This document shows, one piece after another, positions 1 to 6,059 of a DNA stretch of 29,436 nt. Below the pieces are notes generated by a model that searched no databases, was not told where the DNA came from, and saw only the letters and a list, made by a program, of their open reading frames with translations. The stretch comes from AC-50 sp035640455 (GTDB lineage Bacteria; Actinomycetota; Thermoleophilia; Gaiellales; Gaiellaceae), in assembly GCA_035640455.1 (NCBI GenBank), contig DASQWB010000086.1, positions 1-29,436 on the forward strand. Reading direction: 5' to 3'. Within the stretch, counting starts at the first letter, position 1, and each line of letters begins with the position of its first letter. The position numbers and the translations under genes were made by a program.

Positions 1-460
1 GGCGGAGCCAACGGTCCCAGACGGGGTAGCCGGGCGGCGGAACGGCCTCGTCGAGCGCCGTCCCGTACGCCCGGCGCACCTCGGGCGGCGTCGGCACGCA
101 GAGCACCGCGACGTCCGGCGGGACGCTGTCTGCGATCGGGCGCAGGAGGTCGGCGTGCACGACGAGGTGCGTGGCGCCGGAGTCGCTCAAGACGTGCTCG
201 ATCTCGCCCGGCTTCGAGTGCCAGTTGAGCGGCACGGAGTGTGTGCCGGCGAAGCTCGCGGCGAATGCGGCCTCGAGGAAGGCGATGTCGTTCCGCAGCA
301 GGAGCGCGACCGCTCCGCCGGTCTCGGCGAACCCAGAGGCGGCGCGCGCCGCCCGCTCGTAGAGCCGAGGCAGCGAGAGCCGGCGGCGGCCGCTCTGGAC
401 GGCGCCGCGCGGCTCGGCCGGCCTCGCCGCCGCGGCCGGCGCGCGCTCAGAGACGCTCAA
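1..460 (-). CDS. acyl-CoA synthetase (AMP-binding), N-terminal part, cut by window edge
   Basis: Only about 153 N-terminal residues are inside the window. The frame reads with the typical N-terminal texture of ATP-dependent acyl-CoA ligases: ALLLRNDIAFLEAAFAASFAG, then SVPLNWHSKPGEIEHVLSD and THLVVHADLL. Proteins of this family are usually 500-550 aa, convert a carboxylic acid to an acyl-AMP and then an acyl-CoA, and act in the cytoplasm. The ATP-binding TSG-TG-PKG motif lies outside the window, so activity cannot be judged. The best start is a TTG at 460 that overlaps the 3' end of the thiolase by 14 bases. No ATG or GTG is available nearby in this frame, so the start is uncertain. Third gene of a minus-strand operon after the PNPOx-like and thiolase genes. 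The substrate is unknown. Confidence 0.75.
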   Translation of the reverse strand, partial: MSVSERAPAAAARPAEPRGAVQSGRRRLSLPRLYERAARAASGFAETGGAVALLLRNDIAFLEAAFAASFAGTHSVPLNWHSKPGEIEHVLSDSGATHLVVHADLLRPIADSVPPDVAVLCVPTPPEVRRAYGTALDEAVPPPGYPVWDRWLR

Positions 461-1574
461 GGATCGTTCCCGTCGCGACGGCGCCGCCGCAGCACATCGC
501 GACGAGCGCGATCGTGCCGTCGGAGCGCTCGAGCTCGTGCAGCGCGGTCGTGATCAGTCGGGCGCCGGTGGCGCCCATCGCGTGACCGAGGGCGATCGCG
601 CCGCCGTTCCGGTTCAGCTTCTCCGGGTCGGCGTCGAAGGCGCGCCTCCACGACAGGACGACCGACGCGAAGGCCTCGTTGATCTCGAACACGTCCACGT
701 CGTCGATCGTCATGCCGCTCCGCGCGAGCAGCGCGCGGGTGGCGTCGATCGGGCCCTCGATGTGGAAGTACGGGTCGGTGCCGACGAGCACCTGCCCGCG
801 GATGCGGGCGCGCGGGCGGAGCCTCCTCGCCTTCGCCTCGCGCTCGTCCATCCACAGCACGGCGGCGGCCCCATCGGAGATCTGCGACGTGTTGCCGGCC
901 GTATGGACGCCGTCCTCGACGATCGGCTTGAGCTTCGCGAGGCCCTCGAGCGTCGTCTCGCGCAAGCCCTCGTCCTTCGTGACCAGCGTCCCGTTCACCT
1001 GGAGCGGCACGATCTCGCGCTCGAAGCGCCGCTCCGCGACCGCCCGCGCCGCGTTCCGCTGCGACCCGAGTCCGAAGCGGTCGACGTCCTCGCGCGTGAA
1101 GCCGTTCTTCTGCGCGATCCGCTCCGCCGCGACGAATTGGTTCGGCATGTCGAGCGGGAAGTCCGCGGGCTTCGGCCGGCCGGGCGCCTTCATGTTCGAG
1201 CCGATCTCGACCCGGCTCATCATCTCGACGCCGCAGGCGATCCCGACGTCGATCGCGCCGGCGGCGATCATGCTCGCGACCACGTGGTTCGCCTGCTGCG
1301 ACGAGCCGCACTGGCAGTCGAGCGTCGAGGCCGCGACCTCGTACGGGAGGCCCGCGTAGAGCCAGGCGATGCGCGTCGTGTTGAAGCTCTGCTCGCCGAT
1401 CTGCGTCACGCAGCCGCCGACGAGCTGACCGACGGCGGCGGGCTCGACGCCGGCCCGGGCCAGCACGGCCTTCTGGACCTCGCCGAGGACGTCCACCGGG
1501 TGCCGGCTCGACAGCGCGCCGTGCCGCTTGCCGACAGGCGTCCGGACGGCCTCGACGATCACCGGCTTCCCCAA
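447..1574 (-). CDS. acetyl-CoA acetyltransferase / thiolase family protein
   Basis: A complete 375-aa thiolase. It begins MGKPVIVEAVRTPVGKRHG, the standard N-terminus of the family. Visible active-site elements are the nucleophilic Cys in DCQCGSSQQA (about residue 89), the EINEAFA motif, the GGAIALGHAMGATGAR histidine motif and the C-terminal CCGGAVATG cysteine motif. Thiolases cleave 3-ketoacyl-CoA or condense two acyl-CoAs. Beside an acyl-CoA synthetase, a degradative or lipid role is more likely than one in the neighbouring cluster. The TTG start at 1574 is chosen because homologues begin here and a GAGG ribosome site lies 8 bases upstream. The frame stays open further upstream, but that part overlaps the PNPOx-like gene and has no thiolase character. 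The start is 8 bases after the stop of the upstream gene. Confidence 0.9.
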   Translation of the reverse strand: MGKPVIVEAVRTPVGKRHGALSSRHPVDVLGEVQKAVLARAGVEPAAVGQLVGGCVTQIGEQSFNTTRIAWLYAGLPYEVAASTLDCQCGSSQQANHVVASMIAAGAIDVGIACGVEMMSRVEIGSNMKAPGRPKPADFPLDMPNQFVAAERIAQKNGFTREDVDRFGLGSQRNAARAVAERRFEREIVPLQVNGTLVTKDEGLRETTLEGLAKLKPIVEDGVHTAGNTSQISDGAAAVLWMDEREAKARRLRPRARIRGQVLVGTDPYFHIEGPIDATRALLARSGMTIDDVDVFEINEAFASVVLSWRRAFDADPEKLNRNGGAIALGHAMGATGARLITTALHELERSDGTIALVAMCCGGAVATGTILERL

Positions 1575-1582
1575 GGCTTGCC

Positions 1583-2083
1583 TCAGTCGCGCGGCGCGGC
1601 GCCGTTTCCGTTCCGCGCGTGGTTGCAGATCTCCCGCAGCTCGGCGACGATCGCCGACTCGGTCGACGCGTACCGCGCCTTGTCCTGCGAGAAGCGGTAC
1701 CTCGGCGGGCTGATCGAGACGCCAGCGACGGAGTGGTCCCGCACCTCGTGGATCTCGAGCAGGAGCGCCGCGGAAGGGAACGGCGCGCAACAGAGCTGGT
1801 CGCTCAGGATCGTCACCGGCCCTCGCAGCGTCGCGACGAACCCGTCGATCACGAGCTCGAGCGCGACGTTCGGGTTGTCGAGGACGTTGCTGAAGGCGAG
1901 GCCGCGCCGGTCGAGCGCGATCACCACGTGCCCGTCGTCGGGCGCGCACAGCCAGCTCACGAGCGTGGTCGTCGGGAAGCCGTCCGCCGAGGCGGTCGCG
2001 AGGATGCCGAGGTGCGACTTCTCGAGCTCGCGGACGACGTCGGCGGGCAGGCGCGGGGCTCCCGAGTCGCTCACGATCGACAC
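1583..2083 (-). CDS. pyridoxamine 5'-phosphate oxidase-like (FMN/F420-binding split barrel) protein
   Basis: A 166-aa protein whose first 100 residues look like the PNPOx-like split-barrel family: ELEKSHLGILATASADGFPTT, then LVSWLCAPDDGHVVIALDRRG and LDNPNVALELVI. Members bind FMN, F420 or heme and include reductases and oxidases of small molecules; the substrate cannot be inferred. The GTG at 2083 has a GGAG four bases upstream; a second GTG at 2074 is also possible. First gene of the minus-strand operon that continues into the thiolase and acyl-CoA synthetase. The C-terminal part (RYRFSQDKARYASTESAIVAELREI) is charged and helical and not recognised. Confidence 0.7.
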   Translation of the reverse strand: MSIVSDSGAPRLPADVVRELEKSHLGILATASADGFPTTTLVSWLCAPDDGHVVIALDRRGLAFSNVLDNPNVALELVIDGFVATLRGPVTILSDQLCCAPFPSAALLLEIHEVRDHSVAGVSISPPRYRFSQDKARYASTESAIVAELREICNHARNGNGAAPRD

Positions 2084-2281
2084 GCCGCTCCATCTACTGG
2101 ACCCGCGGCCCGAGCGGCAAGCTTCTGCGGCGGCGCCGGCCCGCGCTGCCCTTCCGGCCGAAGAAATCGGTCCGAATTCAGCGGCCGAATGGACGGCTTC
2201 CGACCGAGGCGAAACTAAGATTCCCGCTCTAGATCCCACTCCGCGGCGGATGCGGAGGGAGCGGCGGCAAAGAGAGGGTCG

Positions 2282-2605
2282 ATGGTCGGGAAGGTCTACT
2301 ACGGTCGAACGGCCGCGTCGGACGCGACGGCGTTCCTCGACCGGCTCGACGCGACCGTGATCGCGGATCTCACGGCGGACCCGGGCAACCGAGGCATCCT
2401 GACGCTCTACCGGGTCGGCAGCGAGCACGCGGACTTCATCCTCGTCGCGCTCTGGGCCTCGGCCGACGAGGCGCAGCGGCTCGACCACCCCATCCTGCGC
2501 GAGGCCGACGGCCTGGCGGCCGCAGACGAGGGCGACGGCGGCGGCCCCTACCGGGTGCTCGTACGCGGCGACCTCGCGCTCGGGGCCGCGCTCGGCTTGG
2601 GCTAA
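2282..2605 (+). CDS. small protein, possibly ABM-like dimeric alpha/beta barrel
   Basis: A 107-aa protein starting MVGKVYYGRTAASDATAFLDRL. A GAGAGGG ribosome site lies a few bases before the ATG. The alternation ILTLYRV ... ADFILVALWASADEAQRL suits the antibiotic-biosynthesis-monooxygenase-like dimeric alpha/beta barrel fold (beta strand, helix, beta strand, then a helix introduced by a residue pattern like WASADEA). This is a fold-level impression only and no catalytic residues can be named. Upstream, TAAGAT at 2216-2221 could be the -10 box. The gene is divergent from the PNPOx-like gene and convergent with the LmbU-like regulator, with a stem-loop just after its stop. It could belong to the cluster edge or be unrelated. 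Confidence 0.6.
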   Translation: MVGKVYYGRTAASDATAFLDRLDATVIADLTADPGNRGILTLYRVGSEHADFILVALWASADEAQRLDHPILREADGLAAADEGDGGGPYRVLVRGDLALGAALGLG

Positions 2606-2643
2606 TCAGGCATGGTCTAGCCGACTCGGCGGCGCCGACATCA

Positions 2644-2670
2644 GGACGCACGGGCTGTGCCCGTGCGTCC
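2644..2670. terminator. bidirectional stem-loop between convergent genes
   Basis: A perfect 11-bp inverted repeat (GGACGCACGGG / CCCGTGCGTCC) with a 5-base loop. It lies between the stop of the small plus-strand gene (2605) and the stop of the minus-strand LmbU-like gene (2701). It has no T-tract, as is common for GC-rich actinobacterial terminators. The position between convergent genes is the main argument. Confidence 0.6.
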
Positions 2671-2683
2671 GTCTGAAACGACC

Positions 2684-2700
2684 GGTCGAACCGATCGACC
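2684..2700 (-). terminator. short stem-loop after the LmbU-like gene
   Basis: A 6-bp stem (GGTCGA / TCGACC) with a 5-base loop, directly after the TAA of the LmbU-like gene when read on the minus strand and followed there by TTT. It may act together with the larger stem-loop at 2644-2670. On its own the stem is weak. Confidence 0.3.
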
Positions 2701-3345
2701 TTAAGTCTGCGCGGCTAGGACCGACTCGGCGGCGCGATCGAGCGCCTCGACCATCCACTCCTCGAGCCCGCACTCGTGGCGCATCGCCGCGTCGCGCCAG
2801 CGGCGCTCGCGGTCGGACTCGACGACGAGTCGCACCATGCATCCCGTCGTGTCCTCCTCGCCGCCCTCGACCGCCTGCGGCGCGCCGCGCAGGTGCCGGC
2901 GCAGCTCGTTGCGCGACCAGCGGTTGGCGCTCGCCAGGTCGAGCCAGTAGTCCTGTTCCTCGTCGGTGAGCGCGCAGACCTCGGCGTGGTGCTGGAAGCT
3001 GAGGTCGTCGCGCCGCCTCGACAGCTCGAACCGCCGCGCCACCATCGCGTAGTTGCGGAGCGTCTGGTAGTCGAGCCGCGTCGCTGCGATCGCGCGCTTG
3101 TACCGACGGTCGTACTTCGCGATCCCGAAGACGAGCCAGTCACCGAGCCACCACGTCGACGCGATCGCGTGGACGGCCAGCTTCGGGCCGAGATCGCGCC
3201 ACTCCTCGAACGGCATCAACGGATCGAAGCGCATCCCCACGCGATTGGGAGTTGCGCCCTTGAGACGAAACCGTCTCTGGCCCTCGGCAGGCATGCCATT
3301 GGAAGCCGCTGCTTCGGCGCCGGAGACGACCGGAACTGCTGCCAC
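2701..3345 (-). CDS. LmbU-family transcriptional regulator
   Basis: A 214-aa protein. The core resembles LmbU, NovE and related pathway regulators of antibiotic clusters: FDPLMPFEEWRDLGPKLA, then STWWLGDWLVFGIAKYDRRY, then LDYQTLRNYAMVARRFELSRRR, DDLSFQHHAEVCAL and NRWSRNELRRHL. In the known members, a helix-turn-helix-like DNA-binding protein activates biosynthetic promoters of its own cluster. The start is GTG 3345: a strong AAAAGGGGGG ribosome site lies just upstream on the minus strand, and homology begins well inside. It has its own promoter (TTGACG-17-TACCAT). Placed just downstream of the LanB-like gene, it probably regulates the NRPS-PKS operon, possibly through the divergent region at 5929-6059. 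Confidence 0.82.
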   Translation of the reverse strand: MAAVPVVSGAEAAASNGMPAEGQRRFRLKGATPNRVGMRFDPLMPFEEWRDLGPKLAVHAIASTWWLGDWLVFGIAKYDRRYKRAIAATRLDYQTLRNYAMVARRFELSRRRDDLSFQHHAEVCALTDEEQDYWLDLASANRWSRNELRRHLRGAPQAVEGGEEDTTGCMVRLVVESDRERRWRDAAMRHECGLEEWMVEALDRAAESVLAAQT

Positions 3346-3349
3346 GAGA

Positions 3350-3359
3350 CCCCCCTTTT
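3350..3359 (-). promoter_or_regulatory. ribosome binding site deciding the LmbU-like start
   Basis: AAAAGGGGGG on the minus strand, ending four bases before GTG 3345. It is much better than anything in front of alternative starts in the frame, so translation should begin at 3345 rather than further upstream. Confidence 0.65.
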
Positions 3360-3385
3360 CACACTTGTTCGTTGGCCGGGCGCGC

Positions 3386-3414
3386 ATGGTAGGCGCACTT
3401 TCCCGCAACGTCAA
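3386..3414 (-). promoter_or_regulatory. housekeeping-type promoter of the LmbU-like regulator
   Basis: On the minus strand TTGACG (3414-3409) is followed after exactly 17 bases by TACCAT (3391-3386). Both hexamers are close to the sigma-70/HrdB consensus. The predicted transcript starts near 3379, about 35 bases before the GTG, leaving room for the ribosome site at 3350-3359. This gives the regulator expression independent of the LanB-like gene. Confidence 0.65.
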
Positions 3415-3486
3415 CGGCAACCTCGAACGGGAGTTGCAGGCTGAAATCTTGTCTCGGCCGCGCGTCAGGAACATCATCGCCCTCTG

Positions 3487-3633
3487 ATGGAGCCCGCTCC
3501 CGGCCTCGAAGCTGTCGACCGAGACGACGCCCGAGCGGAGCTCGGCCAGCTGCTGTCGCCGCTCCTGGGCCTGCTCGGATTCGGTCTCGGCGCCCTTCTC
3601 GCCTGGATCGACGGCCGCCGCTCGCGCGGCTGA
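3487..3633 (+). CDS. possible 48-aa single-pass membrane peptide
   Basis: ATG at 3487 opens a 48-codon frame: a charged start (MEPAPGLEAVDRDDARAE), a hydrophobic segment LLSPLLGLLGFGLGALLAWI, and a basic end DGRRSRG. The layout suits a small membrane protein, but the nearest ribosome-site-like bases are about 16 upstream. It could be chance in the 309-base gap between the LanB-like and LmbU-like genes. It is not Cys/Ser/Thr-rich and does not look like a lanthipeptide precursor. Confidence 0.25.
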   Translation: MEPAPGLEAVDRDDARAELGQLLSPLLGLLGFGLGALLAWIDGRRSRG

Positions 3634-3634
3634 C

Positions 3635-3650
3635 GTCCCGCCGGCGGGAC
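3635..3650 (-). terminator. stem-loop immediately after the LanB-like gene
   Basis: A perfect 16-base palindrome GTCCCGCCGGCGGGAC four bases beyond the TAG (3655-3657) of the LanB-like gene on the minus strand. It can form a GC stem with a CCGG loop. It would separate the LanB-like transcript from the regulator, which has its own promoter. Confidence 0.4.
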
Positions 3651-3654
3651 AGGG

Positions 3655-5928
3655 CTACGGCCGGTCGACGGCGACGAAGCGGAACTCGGAGGTGTACGCG
3701 GCGCCGTCGGGGTCGCGTAGCCAGAGGTCGACGAAGCCGGGCAGCATCTCGACGAAGCGCGCGGGGTCGTCGCGCTCGACCGCGCCCCGCAGATGACGGG
3801 CGAGCGCGCGGAGGAGCGGCGGGTTGTGCGTGTCGCAGAAGAGCGGCTTCTGCTGGCCCGGCACGTGCACGAAGCTGAAGCGCGGGACGAGCTCCTCGCG
3901 CAGGACGCGCGCGAGCGCGTCCGGAGAGGCGCCGGCGGACACGGCTCGCGCGAGGCGCGCAGGAGCGACCCCCCACGACTCGCGCTCGAGCACGACGCCG
4001 TCGACCGCGATCCTCGGCATGTGCGGCAGCTCCGGGACGAGGCGGAACGCGTGCCCGACGAGGAACGAGAGCAGCTCGCCGACGAACTCCATCAGCTCGA
4101 CGCGGAAGGCGGGATCGAGGATCGAGACCACGAGCGGCCGGCCGTCTCGCTCGTCCAGGACGACCTCGAGGTCGGCGGTCGGGCGGCGCGGCACGTCCCG
4201 CGGCAGCGTGTCGTCGGCCTCGAGCGCCCAGTAGAGGTACGAGCCCGGCAGCTCGATCGCGAGCGGGGGATAGGTGCGCGGGCCGATGTCGGGCCAGGTG
4301 CGCGGGAAGGCCGGCACGTACCGGATCGGCGGCAGGCTCTGCTCCAGGAGCTCGGCGACCGCTCCGGGCTGCTCCTCGTTGAGGACGAAGGAGCGGTTCT
4401 CGAGCGTGTTGACGGCGACGTGGACCTCGCCGAGGACCCAGAGGAAGTCGCCGCGCTCGACGGCCTCCGCGTCGGCGGCGGCGAGGAGCAGGTCGGGGCT
4501 GTGCAGATACGCGGCCGCCCAGCCGGGCGCGGGAGCGGCGAACTCGCTCCGCCAGCGGTCGGCGACCTCCTCGAAGCGGAGCTCGCGGCGGCCCGCCTCC
4601 GCGCGCTGCGGCTCGAGGATCACCGTCGCCTTCGCCTGCATCGTCGCCCGGACGCGATCGAGGGTCAGGCCGGGCTCGCCGCGGAGCTCGGGCGCGAGCT
4701 CGGCCAACAGCCGGCCGAAGGGAACGCGACCCTGCGGCGCTGCCTGGACGACGGCGGCGGCCGTCGCCTCGACGCCCCTCGCCACCTCCCAGGTCAGCCA
4801 GCGGCACGCGTCGAGGACGAGGCCGAGCACGGGCGCGAGCCGCGCGAGCGGCGCCTCGCCGACCGAGACGCTCCTCGTCGTCAGGACGTCGTGCCACACG
4901 AGGGCGCGGCCGGTCGCGGCCTCCGACTTCGTCCGCGACGCCGGCCCGTCGACGAGCTCGGCGTACGTCTCCTCCAGTTCGCGGAGCGCGGCGAGGACTC
5001 GGTCCGGGTCGCCGGCGGCCGCGTTTGCCGCGTCACGCCGGGTGCGGAGACGCTCGAGCGGCTCGAGGTAGCGCCGGCGGATCTCCGGATCGGGGATCGC
5101 CATGAGCTGCCCGTGCAGGTGCTCGTCCATCCGCTCGTCGAGCGGCAGGTCGAACCTCCACGCGACGCAGCCCCGGCGCGCGAGCCGCGAGAGGACGGAG
5201 GCGACCTCCGAGGCGCGCTCGAAGCCGAGGCCGGGATAGGCTTGCCGCAGGCGCTCCAGGAGCTCGACCGCGGGCACGGTGCCGTCGCAGAGCGCGATGA
5301 CCGCCGCCTCCTCCTCGGTCAGGTCGATCGGCGGTTTGCGCGGGAAGAGCAGGCGCCGGCCGTCGAGGAACGCCGACGGGTCGCGCACGGGACGCAGGTG
5401 GGGACGGAGCTCGGGCTCGGACTCCCAGCACCGCGCCAGCGCCTCGATCGCCCACGACTCGAAGTAGGTCCCCCGCTTCAGCTCGAGCGGCTCGCCGAAG
5501 CCGATCCCGCTTGCCTGCTCCGGCTGGACGCGGAACCACGAGATCGGGCCGAAGAAGCCGATCGTGTCGTTCTTCGTCGTGTAGCGCTGCGCGTAGAGGG
5601 CGAGGGTGGCCTCGCGCCTCGGGCGGCGGTGGAGCGAACGGTCGCCGGCGCGGAGCCGCTCCGTGAACGCCGCGAGCCAGGACTCCAGGAGCGTGCGGCT
5701 CTGCCACGTGATCGCCTCGCGCACCCACGGGTCGAGCACGAAGCGCTCGATCGCCGGGCTCACCTCGCCGTTGCCGCTCTCCGGGGCCGCGAGCTCGAGC
5801 ACGCGCTCGGCCGGCAGACCCGCCGAGCGGAGGACGCCGATCGGCCAGAGGTGCCAGCCGGAGGCGAAGGGAACGAGCCGGAGCTCGTCCGTCGGCGGCT
5901 TCGTCTCGGGCTGCGTGGAGGTCGTCAA
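3655..5928 (-). CDS. stand-alone LanB-type (lantibiotic dehydratase N-domain) protein
   Basis: A 757-aa protein related to the glutamylation domain of class I lanthipeptide dehydratases. The hallmark is RYTTKNDTIGFFGPISWF at about residues 116-132. Other LanB-like stretches are LRLVPFASGWHLWPIGVLRS at the N-terminus and LWLRDPDGAAYTSEFRFVAVD at the C-terminal end. Full LanB enzymes are about 1000 aa because they add a C-terminal elimination domain (SpaB_C). That part is missing here, as in split LanB proteins and in PEARLs, which use aminoacyl-tRNA to extend peptides. The start is taken as TTG 5928: homology begins soon after, but no clear ribosome site is seen. The gene is divergent from the NRPS operon and no precursor-peptide gene, elimination partner or cyclase is beside it. 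Family assignment is firm; the substrate (peptide or carrier-bound intermediate) is unknown. Confidence 0.82.
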   Translation of the reverse strand: MTTSTQPETKPPTDELRLVPFASGWHLWPIGVLRSAGLPAERVLELAAPESGNGEVSPAIERFVLDPWVREAITWQSRTLLESWLAAFTERLRAGDRSLHRRPRREATLALYAQRYTTKNDTIGFFGPISWFRVQPEQASGIGFGEPLELKRGTYFESWAIEALARCWESEPELRPHLRPVRDPSAFLDGRRLLFPRKPPIDLTEEEAAVIALCDGTVPAVELLERLRQAYPGLGFERASEVASVLSRLARRGCVAWRFDLPLDERMDEHLHGQLMAIPDPEIRRRYLEPLERLRTRRDAANAAAGDPDRVLAALRELEETYAELVDGPASRTKSEAATGRALVWHDVLTTRSVSVGEAPLARLAPVLGLVLDACRWLTWEVARGVEATAAAVVQAAPQGRVPFGRLLAELAPELRGEPGLTLDRVRATMQAKATVILEPQRAEAGRRELRFEEVADRWRSEFAAPAPGWAAAYLHSPDLLLAAADAEAVERGDFLWVLGEVHVAVNTLENRSFVLNEEQPGAVAELLEQSLPPIRYVPAFPRTWPDIGPRTYPPLAIELPGSYLYWALEADDTLPRDVPRRPTADLEVVLDERDGRPLVVSILDPAFRVELMEFVGELLSFLVGHAFRLVPELPHMPRIAVDGVVLERESWGVAPARLARAVSAGASPDALARVLREELVPRFSFVHVPGQQKPLFCDTHNPPLLRALARHLRGAVERDDPARFVEMLPGFVDLWLRDPDGAAYTSEFRFVAVDRP

Positions 5929-5929
5929 G

Positions 5930-5948
5930 GCGGGCCATCATGGCCCGC
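5930..5948. promoter_or_regulatory. palindromic operator-like element in front of the LanB-like gene
   Basis: A perfect 9-bp inverted repeat GCGGGCCAT / ATGGCCCGC around a single central base. It starts two bases upstream of the LanB-like TTG, inside the divergent control region with the NRPS operon. A one-base centre suits a dimeric DNA-binding protein better than an RNA hairpin. It covers where the LanB ribosome site would be. Binding by the LmbU-like regulator is only a guess. Confidence 0.45.
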
Positions 5949-5991
5949 GGGAGTGCCGCCCGGGTAGCGGATCGCGAAAGCGGCCGGGTCG

Positions 5992-6020
5992 TCGACCTGG
6001 GCGAGAGCGGCCAATAACAT
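5992..6020 (+). promoter_or_regulatory. probable promoter of the NRPS-PKS operon
   Basis: TCGACC at 5992-5997 and TAACAT at 6015-6020 are separated by 17 bases. TAACAT fits the actinobacterial TANNNT -10 box; the -35 is only a partial match, consistent with an activated promoter. Transcription would start near 6027, leaving a leader of about 33 bases that contains AAGGA at 6048-6052. Confidence 0.4.
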
Positions 6021-6047
6021 CGCCGGCCTTCGCGCCGACCACGAACG

Positions 6048-6052
6048 AAGGA
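6048..6052 (+). promoter_or_regulatory. ribosome binding site placing the NRPS start at 6060
   Basis: AAGGA followed by exactly seven bases and then codon ATC at 6060, in the NRPS frame. The spacing is ideal, and the protein reads as a genuine A-domain N-terminus from just after this point. It argues that translation begins here despite the codon not being ATG, GTG or TTG. Confidence 0.45.
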
Positions 6053-6059
6053 CGGGCCG

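Noticed and set aside
1575..2093. N-terminal extension of the thiolase frame
   Set aside because: The frame is open but the added translation is Arg-rich and overlaps the PNPOx-like gene. Thiolases begin at the GKPVIVEAVRTP segment.
3793..5967. Long plus-strand open frame opposite the LanB-like gene
   Set aside because: Arg/Glu/Ala-rich repeats of no known family; the minus strand has the TTKNDTIGFFGP motif and plausible protein composition.
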